NCBI GenBank assembly: GCA_030340625.1
Contig: JAOPHQ010006257.1
Coordinates: 62,001-126,000, forward strand
Source: Merluccius polli
Taxonomy: Eukaryota > Chordata > Actinopteri > Gadiformes > Merlucciidae
Length of the DNA stretch: 64,000 bases
Direction of reading: 5' to 3'
Shown here: one piece after another, positions 14,074 through 25,889 of the stretch
Position numbering within the stretch: position 1 is the stretch's first letter
Layout of the letters: each line of letters opens with the position of its first letter
The notes under the pieces: generated by a model
The model's input: the letters and a program-made list of their open reading frames with translations, nothing else
What the model was told of the DNA's origin: nothing
Databases searched by the model: none
Program-made: the position numbers and the translations under genes

Positions 14074-14170
14074 CCACCTCAGATGTATGATGGCTAGATC
14101 AGTCTACCAGCCTACCCAGTGGACTGTACCAACTGGTAGGCTTGTCTATCCATCATACATCTGGGTGGAC
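14074..14170. repeat. Imperfect fold-back repeat
   Basis: cagatgtatgatgg near 14091-14104 pairs perfectly with ccatcatacatctg near 14151-14164. Inner parts (accagcctacccagt and actggtaggct) pair with mismatches, giving a long imperfect stem. Confidence 0.85.
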
Positions 14171-14711
14171 ACTCCCACTTCCACATAGAGGGCAGATTTC
14201 AAAATGGCTTGTAATGGCTAATCACACTCACACATGGTGGTAAAATGGGGGCCCTTTAAACATGGGAACAAAATATACTCCCCCCCCCCTCTATTTCACT
14301 CTCTTTACCTCTCTTCCATGTCGATACGGTCAAGATGACCTTGGAGATGGGAGTCGCACGTCTTCTCCCATGGCAGCGCCTGTGGTTTTGAGGTTACCCT
14401 TGATGATGCACAGCTGTGATCATTTATGAAGACGTCAAAGGATCTGTTCATTTTGAGCTGGAAAAGAAAAGAACAACAATTATTACAAGATGTGAGTTTA
14501 TGCACCATCGCACAAGATAAACCACACCTTGCATAGGATGGATGGTTTTGATTTGAAGCTTTGGGAAGTTTTGGTATCGATCGAGGTCACAAATTCATTG
14601 GTCAAAATTCACAGAAGAGGAACTCTTCTTCTTCTTCAATGGGGGAGCTAATTAACTTATTGTGAAAAATCCATTGGATTGACACAAGAAATTTGCATCA
14701 GATTTGTCTTA

Positions 14712-15453
14712 AGCCCTATTCGCACAGGACTAGTATTACCTGGCGACCTCTAGTCATTTGTAATAATTGCGGAGGTCGTCTGTGATCTTAATCCCGTGCA
14801 AATCTGCCATGTCCATAATTTGTAGTAAAAATTCCACTACAAATTACCTACCATATTTTGCCAAACACAGTGGTCATGTGATAATATTAGTCCCGTGTTA
14901 ATCGGCATCTCTGTGATTTGGGGTCGTTTTTTGTGTTTTCTGCGCCATTTTCTGCGCCATTTTCTGCGCCATTTTCTGCCTTTTTCCCGGTCGACAAATT
15001 ATGGAGGCTGCGTTGGCCTCCATAATTATATTATTAGAAATGAAAGTTTTGACAGAATTGTGGGTGCAAATTCAGGAGGCTCATCTTCGTACATAGCATG
15101 GAGACCCATTCGCAGAAAGAGCAAGCTCAAATCCATCAGAAGAGCAAAATGCATGCATGGCAGCATGCGGTAAGGAACATATTGTTATTTATACATTCAT
15201 GTGACATCACTGCAGCATACATATTCTGATAGCCCAGGTTGTCCTTAAAAAAATTGCATTACAAGGTTGAGGTTCTACAAGCATTATTACTTGACATCAT
15301 ATCCAGGGGATAATGTCAGTAAATTCGAGTTAAAACACAGACTTTGCTTATCCCGTGCGAATGCGCCGCACGAAAAATAGACGTGGTGGGGTAATTACTA
15401 AATCACATGAGGTCCCCAGGTAGAGGTAATACTAATCCCGTGCGAATAGGGCT
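14712..15453. mobile_element. Non-autonomous DNA transposon (MITE), candidate PIF/Harbinger type
   Basis: The terminal inverted repeats begin AGCCCTATTCGCAC at both ends and continue gga-tagtattacct with two mismatches over about 27 bp. Flanks are tta (left) and ata (right), which would fit a TWA target. The 742-bp interior holds a 12-bp tandem repeat (four copies of ttttctgcgcca, 14937-14980) and a perfect 12-bp hairpin (14997-15027). No transposase frame is evident. Confidence 0.85.
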
Positions 15454-15456
15454 ATA

Positions 15457-16007
15457 GGCTACATCCACACTACTACGTTTTCATTTTAAACCGCATAACT
15501 TTTGCCACGTTCACGCCTAGCATACACACTACTCCGGCGTTTTACAACCCCTAAACGGAGATTATTGAAAACACTGCTGACCCAGGTTTAGTTTGAAAAC
15601 TCCGGGGTTGCGTTTCAGTCTGGACTATGTGGACAGGCGGATACGGAGTCGATGAAGCAGACACCCAAGCTCGCTTCCTGATTGGGTCTTATCAGTCATG
15701 ACGTGTCCTTCCTTGATTCGTCACGCCCAGGGGCGGAGCCAGGGGGGGGCCCCGGGGGGGGCATTTGCCCCCCCCGAAATCTCATTGGCCCCCCCAGGTG
15801 CCCCCCCCTGTCGCGGCACCGCACTCTGACCGCACGCCCCCCCCGGTCAACAATCGCGCAGCACCCCCGTCAACAATCGCGCACGGACCATGGACCATGG
15901 ACCATGCATGGACCATGCATGGTCATGTGAATGCATTTTCAGGCGTGGTAGTATGGACGGAGATTTTTCTGGTACGGTGCTAAAATGCTAGTGTTGTGGA
16001 TGTAGCC
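15457..16007. mobile_element. Non-autonomous DNA transposon abutting the previous one
   Basis: The ends are GGCTACATCCACACTAC and its near reverse complement GTGTTGTGGATGTAGCC. It starts three bases after the previous element and is followed by tta. Its interior carries ggggcggagccaggg, G/C homopolymer runs, two GTCAACAATCGCGC motifs (15846, 15869) and tandem ggaccatg (15885-15926). Confidence 0.8.
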
Positions 16008-17064
16008 TTAATTGAATTGAAAAGTCAGGGTGACACAAATTTGAATCGTAACCTAGGGCTGTCGCGGTGAAGGAATTTTCCCCTGCAGTGACATAGGTAG
16101 CTCAACAGCACGATATGGGGGGGGGTAGTTATTGGACGGCTACAACTAGCTATTGGTAGACTGAGGAGAAAAATTACAAATAAAAAGCCTTGATCTGATT
16201 GGACGTGATGTGTAACGTCCGGGAAGCGGCAGGGTCCTTGCGTGTGATTGGTGGACGGGCAGAATCACATGACACCTGACCTTCTCAGTCATGTGTCCAC
16301 GTCGTCGCCTCCACATGGCTCTGGTGAATGTCACTGGAAGCCATGCACGCACACACAGTCAGAAACATGCAAAGACGGACACACAGTGATATACACACAC
16401 ACAAATACATAGTTAAGATACACACAACACACACGCACAGTATTGCACACGCAGAGAGGGACAGACACAACAACACAGTCCTACACACGCATTGACAGAT
16501 ACACACAACACACACAGTCACACACACATATACACACACACACATTGTCACACACATACAAGTGCACGTACACACACACACACACATGCACGCACGCACG
16601 ACACCCACATACAGAGTAAATGCCACTGATATGGTGAAATATCCACCCCGTTTGTCTTGTCTGTGCATGTGTGTGTGTGTGTGTGTGTGTGTGTATAAAA
16701 AAGGTGTGGGTTGGCAGGTGGAGTACGCCCTCCCCCTAACCCCCAGGACAACTCCACCCCCACGGGGATAATTGACTTGTCAGGCCGCACCGTGTGTCAC
16801 CAAACCACCAGGTGTGCTGTTCTGCTGCCACGGTAACGGTCATGCATATATGAATGAAGGTTCTGAACACCCCCCCCACCCCCATCACTCCCCCTCATCA
16901 TCCACCCTACATCCCACTCCCCCCCCCCCTTCACTCCCCCATCACCGCCTGCCTCACTGGCTCCCCCCCACCAACGCACATATTCCATAGATAGACAGAG
17001 TGAGGTGGAAATGGTGGTGGAGGAAGGAGTCAGGAATACAAGCTCAATAAGGTGTGTTCATTTT

Positions 17065-17069
<5 letters not shown>

Positions 17070-17105
<36 letters not shown>
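17070..17105. repeat. (GA)n microsatellite
   Basis: About 18 GA units. Confidence 0.97.
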
Positions 17106-17107
<2 letters not shown>

Positions 17108-17655
17108 GGACGTGTGCATCCGTCTGGTTTGCCTGGTGACACCGACAACATAGACAATGGCAGTGGACCATGACCCGAAACGGTGGAAACAAATATAACA
17201 AATGAACAATATTAACTTAACATTGTGGTGTGAGGGCGGCGTGGCTTGGCGTCGGCTGCGAACAAAGGGGAGCAGGGCGGCTCAATCGTGGGAATCGACG
17301 CAGCTGTAGGGGGGTTAGAGTAATATTAAAAGCGTATGTATTGCTTTCCTGTATGGATTATTGTTTGTGAGCGGGCAGAGTGACAGTGTGGTCTCGGCAC
17401 GAGGTGTCGGCCCGAACTTGAATAAAATAAACATGCTGCCGTTAAACACGCCTCGAAGTAGCAGAGACATTGCTACATTTACCGACATTCGAGTGGTATT
17501 TTTTTATCCATATCCTCATTCTGTCCAAGCGCTGGTGTTTGTGTGATAATTGTCTGCACGCAGCTGGAGTCCATCGGTAGGCTGAGAACAAGAAAAAGCT
17601 GAGCGCAGAACAAGCACCTCTGCCACTGCTGACTTTGTGGAGTTGACTGGGGAGT

Positions 17656-17659
<4 letters not shown>

Positions 17660-17716
<57 letters not shown>

Positions 17717-17829
17717 AGGTGGCGGAGGTCACCTGTGTATGCAATATGTTCACAGGGGTGATATTTTTGTACAATGTCTCTCTCACACACACGCACACAC
17801 ACACAGAAGCACACACACACACACACAGA

Positions 17830-17863
<34 letters not shown>
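17660..17863. repeat. (GT)n then (CA)n microsatellites
   Basis: A long (GT)n at 17660-17714, then interrupted CA runs to 17863, so the two tracts are inverted relative to each other and could pair. Confidence 0.95.
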
Positions 17864-17864
<1 letters not shown>

Positions 17865-18117
17865 CTTAAATCACGCTACATAACAACACTGGCACGACAG
17901 GCACAACAACGTCCCCAGGGGGACGGTAGCGCTGTCATGGAAACCGTGTCAAATGACCTTCAGAGCGGCTAGCCACGCTCCTCTGAGCTTCGTGTGGACT
18001 TTGTGAGTCATCAACAACATTCACATCCACACACACACACACACTCAGAAGGTTAGTCAACGGTGAATATCATTGTTTCTACATTTTTAGACTGTTGTGT
18101 TTTATTTTAGTCTATTG

Positions 18118-18119
<2 letters not shown>

Positions 18120-18158
<39 letters not shown>
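18120..18158. repeat. (CA)n microsatellite
   Basis: About 19 CA units. The flanking sequence ggttagt(c/t)aac(g/a)gtgaatat resembles that after the shorter CA run at 18030-18045. Confidence 0.9.
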
Positions 18159-18159
<1 letters not shown>

Positions 18160-18618
18160 CGAGGGTTAGTTAACAGTGAATAGTACATATTTTGAGATTG
18201 TTATTGTATTGTATTATTCTTTTTTTTTGTGCTTTGACAATGTCAACGTACGTTTCCAATTCGAATAAAGCACTTTGCGTTAAATTTACTTTATTATGGC
18301 GTCACACCATCAACAGGTTTATACTAATCATCATCAAATCCGCGTTCAACTTCAAAGGATGATTCATCCGTCTACGTTAGTAGGGGGGAGTAAAGGTTAA
18401 GTACTGGCTCTGTGTTGGAACAGCGTAGGCCTACATGCCTATCTGATCTTCAATGCATGTCCCTGCCGTAACAAAACCAAATACAACAATACCCTGTTTC
18501 AAATGGTCATGCTTTCACAATTCTTGGTGACTGACTTATTTCACCAGTTGCGAGTGAACGTGATTCGTTGGGCTACAGAGTGAGTGATTCAAGTCATTCC
18601 GACTCAAAATAAAAATAG

Positions 18619-18915
18619 TCAGAGCAAACATGATTCGTTCGCAGAGATAGTCATTTGTTGGCAGGAGGAATGGGGTGTGTTCAAGACAGCATGTGCTTGT
18701 ATGAATAGTTGAGTTGAAACAACAGTGAAACGACAACCGGACATTCAACCATCCGTCTCGGATGGTTCACAGATCTGACTGGCAGTCAGATCTGTCCAAA
18801 CAGGTTATAATATAATTGTAATAATATCCAGTCCAAATAAACAGAGCAAACATGATTTGATCGCAGAGATAAAATCATTTGTTCGCAGGAGAAATGAGGT
18901 GTGTTCAAGACAGCA
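18619..18915. repeat. Diverged direct repeat of about 73 bp
   Basis: 18619-18691 and 18841-18915 both run cagagcaaacatgatt ... cgcagagata ... tcatttgtt ... gtgtgttcaagacagca, with about 10 differences. The interval between them contains two hairpins. Confidence 0.85.
18747..18795. repeat. Two back-to-back hairpins
   Basis: aaccatccg-tct-cggatggtt (18747-18767) is followed one base later by acagatctgact-ggc-agtcagatctgt (18769-18795). Both have perfect arms and 3-nt loops. Confidence 0.93.
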
Positions 18916-19521
18916 AATACACAGCAGATTCATTGGTCCTGGACTGCAATCCAGATATATAACATTATCTAGATTGATATTATATAGGCTAACATTTAAC
19001 GTTACTATGCGCAGTGCCCGCACATAAACGTCGTAAACCTTACAAGGAATTACGTAATCTAAAATACAATACAGCGCATAGCATTAAAAATAAACGCAAG
19101 ACTGGGCTTCTTTCAACCATTTTTTAATGCAAGATTTAAAGTTTTAAAAGCACTGCACACTTGGTGAAACCGGCAATAACTTGTATATATATATAGTACT
19201 TTTCAATGCAAAGTCACAAAGTGATTTCCATAAAAATAAAACTAAGAATAGTAACAGTTACAATAAAAACCCAACAAGGGAAAGCAAGCAACAACTAATG
19301 AATAGAAGAGGCAAAAGGGTAAATGTGTGTAAACGGAGTCATGAGGCGGGGGGTGAGGCTACTGTTGGTGTCAGTGTGAATATAATGGGTACAGACGCTG
19401 GCAGCACATCCAGCTGGGCCGCCGTCAGCAAAAACTGACGTCGCTTCACATGACGCTTCAGAGGAAAGGACGTCTTATTTCTCTAAAAACATATTCCCTC
19501 TTTTTCTCTCTCCTCGCATGG

Positions 19522-19575
19522 TTTCCTTGCGTCTCGCCATGCCTCCTCGGTGGGAGGGACTAAGACGCAAGGAAA
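19522..19575. repeat. 13-bp inverted repeat
   Basis: tttccttgcgtct at 19522-19534 and agacgcaaggaaa at 19563-19575 are perfect reverse complements. Confidence 0.85.
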
Positions 19576-20229
19576 GGATGCAAGTGAGGGAAACGTGGAT
19601 GCAATTTAAGAGACATGAGATGCACCTGTTGAGTTGCTCAAGCCCGCCTCTCTCCCTCTACCTCGCATGTCTTGAAGTCTCCAAGTAGGAACTATAAGTA
19701 GTACCAAATATGTTATTGAAAATGTATGCTCTAGAGTCTAGGGTAGGACTTTAGTATTGTAGCTTTCAGTTTGTAAACAGTACCTTTATCCAACTAAATT
19801 CTCAGCTCAATGGCTTATCTCACGAACAAACGTCAGCAGTGATTCAGTTCAGTGACTACGCACGCAGCTGAAACCCCTGAACGATTCGGTGAACAAATTA
19901 TTTTAATTAACTGATTCAGTACATGAAAGAACTGTTTGTTGCCATTACTTTTGGTGGCGGTGTAGTATAGCTGGTGATAGTGGAAACACCGCCCCCCGCT
20001 GGTGAACAGCAACAATTAAAACTAAATGGGGAATCTAGCTGGATGGCATCATGTTTTTGTAAAATAATGCTTGTAATGTAATCCCTTTCTAATGTTTTGG
20101 TTTGTGTTGTAACTCTATGAGGCCTGCCTGCACTGCTTTTCTGCAAATCTCATCTTGTTTGCAACATGAAACAAATGTTGATTGATATTGTTGATGGTCA
20201 ACAATATCAAAAGTCATCAACTTGTATAC

Positions 20230-20475
<246 letters not shown>

Positions 20476-20786
20476 CTTTATTCATGGTCGTGATTTTAAC
20501 GCAATGTTTTGCTTAGTTTATTCTCGATTTTGCCGCAAAGGAATTGAAAGTAGAAAAAAAATAGGTCTATATAAGGTTAGACATTTAAAATGAAATAACA
20601 TCGAAAATGAAGGCCAACACATTCATTTGAATATCAAGATCAGTCATGAGAAGTAGGGACTTGTGTTTATTTATCTAACATGCAGTTTGAAGTTGAATTG
20701 GAAATCTATTGGATGGGGGGGGGGTGCTCACATGGGTATCAAATATCTATCCAAATATCTATCTAAATATCTATCTAAATAATAAT

Positions 20787-21175
20787 GAAATACCTTTTTA
20801 AAGGGGCTATACAACCCATAAAAGGCAGCATTTCACCTGCCAAAAAGTGATTGCAGCTCCTACCTTGTTACTGACAGATTGTTTCTGCCTCAAAATGACT
20901 TGATTTCACTGTTGATGGTTATATTTGACAGATTATAGCCCACTCAGTCATTTTTACCTGTTGAAATACCTTTTTAAGGAACTGCAATCACTTTCTGGCA
21001 GGTGAAATGCTGCCTTTTATGGGTTGTATAGCCCCTTTAAAAGGTATTTCAACAGGTAAAAATGACTGAGTGGGCTATAATCTGTCAAATATAACCATCA
21101 ACAGTGAAATCAAGTCATTTTGAGGCAGAAACAATCTGTCAGTAGGAGCCGCAATCACTTTTTGGCAGGTGAAAC
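20787..21175. repeat. Compound inverted repeat, order P-Q-P'-Q'-P'
   Basis: Segment P (20787-20856, with aaggggctatacaacccata) has its reverse complement at 20982-21050. Segment Q (about 20857-20975) has its reverse complement at 21037-21149. A third piece of reversed P follows at 21150-21175. P' and Q' therefore follow each other in head-to-tail order, unlike a simple fold-back. Confidence 0.9.
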
Positions 21176-22126
21176 AGTCCACCAGAAACACTCAGTTTCT
21201 GGCGGACGATCACTTTTTGGCACCAAACCGGCATGATGGAGATAACGTCGTTTTCATGATAATTAGACTTGCTTGCTCGCGAGGACCGAGGTGAAGGTGG
21301 CCTACAGTCCTACTGACCTACTTCATAGTTTTTTAACGGATATATAATTTTAAAAGTAAGTAAGTGTTGTTTAATCGTGGTGTCATAATGAAAACAGTGC
21401 CTGTACCTGACGTCATTCGCCGTAACCGACCTGGGGCTGCGGTGCGTTCATGACATGCTCGGAATATCGGGATTTGCGACGTAACCGTTTGTACTTTTAA
21501 AATTGATCAAATTGATCTGCATGATGAACATGTCATCATGCAGACCATAGCCACCAATCAAATAATGGTTGCCATGCCGTTACTGACCCTCTCTGAATGC
21601 ATTAAGAGGAATCCCCACACATTTACATATCGGAGCATACTTCCTGTGGGATGTTCGCTTGAGCTCAATTCAGGTCATATATCAAGGTTCATATTTGAGC
21701 GGAAAATCTCACCACAGGACAAAGTCAAGAGGGCCAGACCGCTCGCCTCAAAAAGAGCAAAGAGCACAGAGCCATGAAATAGAACCAAATCGGCTGGACA
21801 AAATAGGCCAATGGACAGCACTGAACAAGGTGGGTTTGTGGTGCATCCACAAATGGAGCATCTGTTTTTAGGATAAAAGGTTAGGAAAGTTGGGGGGGCC
21901 AGACATTGGCAGAAGTCATCTTCAGCGAGTTGTGGTGTGTGAGTAGGAAAAATTGGCCAGACACAACATGGTGAAAAATATGAGGAATACTGGAGATTTA
22001 GAGGAGACGCTCTTCCACCACAATAAAAGCCCCCAACATTTTACTTTTGTATTCTTTACAGACTTTTTTTTATATGAACCGGTTTGAAACTGAAAGTAGA
22101 GATACATGTTTTATGTACATACATAT

Positions 22127-22478
22127 TGTGGCGATCGCGGCCAGGTGTGGCGATCACGGCCATGCCCCCTATGGGCGCAAGGGGTTCTGGGGGTGCAACC
22201 TGGTGGGGTTTGGACTATATCGGCGCCCCAGAATCCCTGTGGCATTGGTGGTTGGGGAGTACTGATTGTGTGTCATTGTGTCTGTGTTCCCATGTATGCA
22301 GTGTTTTGTTATGACCGTGAGTGAGGGTGTTTGTTATGATCGTCAGGTGTGCTGTGTTTCTGTCTGTGTGGGGGTGTTCAAATAAAGGCAACTCCCGGGG
22401 TCGTGCGGTGTATGGGGCACGGGAGTTGCGTAACCTAAACCTGGGCTCCTGTCTCACTCCTTCCTTGCCGTCGCCACA
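22127..22478 (+). mobile_element. Candidate solo LTR
   Basis: The 352-bp segment starts TGTGGCGATCG and ends CCGTCGCCACA (TG...CA with an inverted terminal repeat). It contains a plus-strand aataaa at about 22380 shortly before the end, as in LTR R regions. The flanks catat and catca agree only in part, so the target duplication is not proven. Confidence 0.55.
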
Positions 22479-22589
22479 CATCATGAATGTTCATATGGGG
22501 ATTACATAGGCTACATGTAAATATCTACACAGTAACCTCTCTCTCTCTACACACATTACTATGGCAACAGGGATGGAGTTATCATTTAA

Positions 22590-22596
<7 letters not shown>

Positions 22597-22669
<73 letters not shown>
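22597..22669. repeat. (CT)n(AT)n compound microsatellite
   Basis: A CT run of about 50 bp goes directly into a TA run. The words ttactatggcaaca occur on both sides (about 22556 and 22694). Confidence 0.95.
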
Positions 22670-23224
22670 CACACAAACACACGCACACATACTTTACTAT
22701 GGCAACAATCAGGGGTGGACTCTGTTCCCTCGGTCAATTATGAATGTATGTGTGTGTGTGTGCGCGTGCGCGTTTGTGTGTGTGAAGTGTGGGCCTGTGG
22801 GGGCGGTCATTAGTGGATTTCACAGCTCTGTTGAGCTGCTCATTGACTTTTACAAGGCTTCACACAAAGAGCAACGCAGCATGCTGACCCGGGGGCGGGA
22901 CGTTGGTTCAAAATCCTTGAAGTAATATTTACTGAAGAATACCAACACGGGCAGAGAGACTATAGACAGACAACAGAGAATCAATGGAGAAATGAAAGGC
23001 GACGGTTGCTAGGTTTTGAGCTCCAGGTAGTGATTTTTTTGGGGGGGGAATTTTCACATCAAATCAAATTTCTGAAACAATGTGCTTTGCGACAAACATT
23101 TTTTTTTGAAGGGTAAGAGACAGTCACAGTTGGGATTGTGGACTCCCAGCCAAGTAAGTACCTTGGATTTTCATTTTCCCATGCGGTCTACAGTTAAGCC
23201 TAGAGGCACCCTTGAGATGTTCCT

Positions 23225-23312
23225 AATCCCTACTTGCTCCTTAATGACATGCATCTGAATTCACTGTAAGCCCCTTTAGATAAGTGTCTCCTAAATGTCT
23301 AAATATCAAAGT
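23225..23312 (+). mobile_element. SINE 3' tail
   Basis: ctacttgctccttaatgaca, catctgaattcactgtaag, cccctttagataagtgtct and cctaaatg occur in order: a degraded copy of the same tail as at 7500. Confidence 0.75.
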
Positions 23313-24265
23313 GTCACAAAATTTAAAAATGAAGGATCAGTCTCATAGTAGTAACCAAGGCTTTTATTCAAACATTGGAAATCATGGGTGTCCACAAGGG
23401 CACCACCATCGTCTAACGTAAAAGTGAAGTAGCTAGTTATTCTAAGACATTAGGGAGGAGACATAAGAGGAGATGACACATCCCAACAGCCTTCTGTGAA
23501 CATGCGCTGCAGCTGGGGGACGCAGCTCTGAGAGGAAGCTCTGGTTCCAGAGGGGAACGAGAAGAAGGGATTTAGTGGGCTTGATTCTGCCGTCCACATT
23601 TGCTTCCTGGATGAAAGAAGTCATGATTTGAGGAGGGTGTTAAGTGCGCGAAGACACGGTGGAGCATCCAGTCGAGCAGCCGGGGAGAATAACCAAGCCT
23701 GCCAAGCACTGTGTGTGTGTGTGTTTCAGAGAGCGTTTGTGTGTATGTTTAAGAGTGTGTGTGTTTTTTGGTTTGTTTATTTCAATCAGTGTGTGTGTGT
23801 TTCAGTGTGAGTCTGTCATATGCGTGTCAGTATAGTGCATTTTAGTTTGCATTTTAGTGTGTGTGTGTCTATCTCAATGTGTGTATATTTTAGTGTGTGT
23901 GCATGTATGTCACTGTGTCGGCGTTTGAGTTCCAGCGTGTGTACGTTTTAGTGTGTTTCAGTGTGTATTTTTGTGTGCTTTGACAGGCAGCCACAGGACG
24001 CAAACAGCGCCACGCAGCACGGCGTTACCACCTGGGTGTCATGGTGTCTCATTAGTCCTAATAAGCACAAGCCAGGCGACTGCAGAGGGAGATAAGACCT
24101 TTATTAAACCACTTCAATCTGCCATACACGCATACTGGGAAAGGAAGCGAGCAGTCTGCTGCTTGTGTTGGAAGTTGATTTTATGTATGCATGCGTGAGT
24201 GTGAGACTGTGTGCGTGTTTCTGAGCGACTGCATGTTTTCTGTTATGTGTTGAAGTTGATTTTAT

Positions 24266-24299
<34 letters not shown>

Positions 24300-24986
24300 G
24301 TCGCCCATGTTTCTATGTGTGTGTTGCCCAAATATGTTCCAATGTGTGAGGAATGCGTTGACAGGTTGATTTGTGATGCGTGTGTATATGTGTGTGTGTG
24401 TGTGTTGAAGGGTGGATGATATGACAGCGGTGGTCAATTGAGCATCTAAAATGAAGAGATGTTTTTTTTACCGCTCACTAGGCTTGTCGAGTGCACACGG
24501 CAACAGATGTGTATTGATGCAATTTCTTTATCCAAACAGAGCGTTCCATGTAATGGTACATTCCTTCCGGTTGATTTGGTTTGCGTTCAAGAAGGCACAG
24601 CTGTGATTCGGGACATGCATCTCGCTCGCTAAATGAGCGCAGCTAAAACACCTAGCGTTAACGCTAAGAATGACAATAATGAACGCATGTAAACTCTGAA
24701 ATTACAAAGGACTTTTTCAAGAAATGTCCACATATAATGTACAACCAGCCACCGAACAAAACAAACAAAAACAGAAATATCTTTCCAGCCAAATAGTCAC
24801 ATAATACTAATTTATCATCGAAATTTGAAAATAATTCTAAACAATAATTCATTTTATCCTCTTGATCGATATTTGTGAAGCAAAATACATTACCAAAGCT
24901 ACGTTCCTTAAATGACTACTTCAAGTGTACCAAAATATTTGACTGGACGCTAAGAGCATGAAATTAATCTGCCACTGATGTCATTC

Positions 24987-25802
24987 TTTAATAAAAACAA
25001 CTTTCATTAAAAGGCTTTAATGCCCACTTTGGCTGATGGAAGCAGTGGCCAAGTGTTGAACTGGGTCTAAATTTATACCATGGGCTCCATCCTATGCTAC
25101 AGACCCAGGATATAATCCAGGTATTTAAGGCCGAGACAGCATTCATTCAATGATGCACCAATATATGTGTTGGAACAGCTAACCTGGTTGACCAGTTAGT
25201 CTAGGTTTACTGGTAACCACGCGAGGATAGCTAACCAGTTCAAAAGGAAAACTGGCCAGCCCTTTGATAGCTAACCAGTTAGAAGAGGTTTACCTGGCAA
25301 ACTTTTTACAGCAAAGTGGACTAAAGGGGATTGACAATATGTTTGCTTTAGCCTTAACACCTGTGTAGTGCAGTGCTGGTTTAACACACCACATTGTTCT
25401 ACATTCATTTCACTTCTTCTATACCTTTTAAGATGTTATCCAAAGAGAAAAATTAACATAGTAAATGGCCTATATACAATACATTTACATTAAATATTCC
25501 ATTCTGGAAGATCCTCCCAGCAAACAGGAAAACCACCACCACCAGAAAAAAAACCAAAAACCGTTTGCCTCCAGTTCTCTTCCTGTAATTACTGAAATGG
25601 AGAACGCCATCCGGACATTAAGGCTGTGCGTGTTGGACTGCTGAAGCAGGGACTGTGGTCGAGGGGTGGGGTGGGGGGTGGATAGAAGTGGAGATGGGGG
25701 CGGGTGAGATGTTCCTTCCCAAGGTGGGGAGAAGTTGGGCTCTTGGTTGAACCAGATGGGTTTTTCTTTTCTTCTCCTCCTCCTTTTGGCAGAATGGTGG
25801 TT
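24987..25802 (-). other. pawr: Probable pawr 3' UTR with candidate poly(A) signals
   Basis: The stretch after the stop codon on the minus strand has no coding signature. Minus-strand ATTAAA hexamers lie at 25016-25021 and 24987-24992, giving a UTR of roughly 0.8 kb. A canonical minus-strand AATAAA occurs only further out, at 23363-23368, which would give about 2.4 kb. Which one is used cannot be told from sequence. Around 25183-25310 there is a cluster of short repeated taaccagtt-like words in both orientations. Confidence 0.4.
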
Positions 25803-25889
25803 CTACCTGGTCAACTGGCCCACCACCTTCAGCAGAGTCTTGTTCTCCTGCTTGAGTTGGTCATTCTCGTCCTCGATGTCGTCCAGATC
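25803..25889 (-). CDS. pawr: pawr last coding exon, leucine-zipper end and stop
   Basis: The final 87 bp of coding sequence give 28 residues (136-163) and a TAG stop at 25803-25805. The acceptor is strong (tttctttctcttctccag). The peptide is DLDDIEDENDQLKQENKTLL then KVVGQLTR, nearly identical to the extreme C-terminus of vertebrate PAWR. Heptad core residues continue at d positions I140, L147, L154 and L161, and at a positions L137, N144, N151 and V158. Asparagines in the core are typical of parallel dimeric zippers. In PAWR this zipper mediates self-association and binding to atypical PKC, WT1 and DAPK3. The exon continues as 3' UTR toward lower coordinates. Confidence 0.97.
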   Translation of the reverse strand, partial: DLDDIEDENDQLKQENKTLLKVVGQLTR

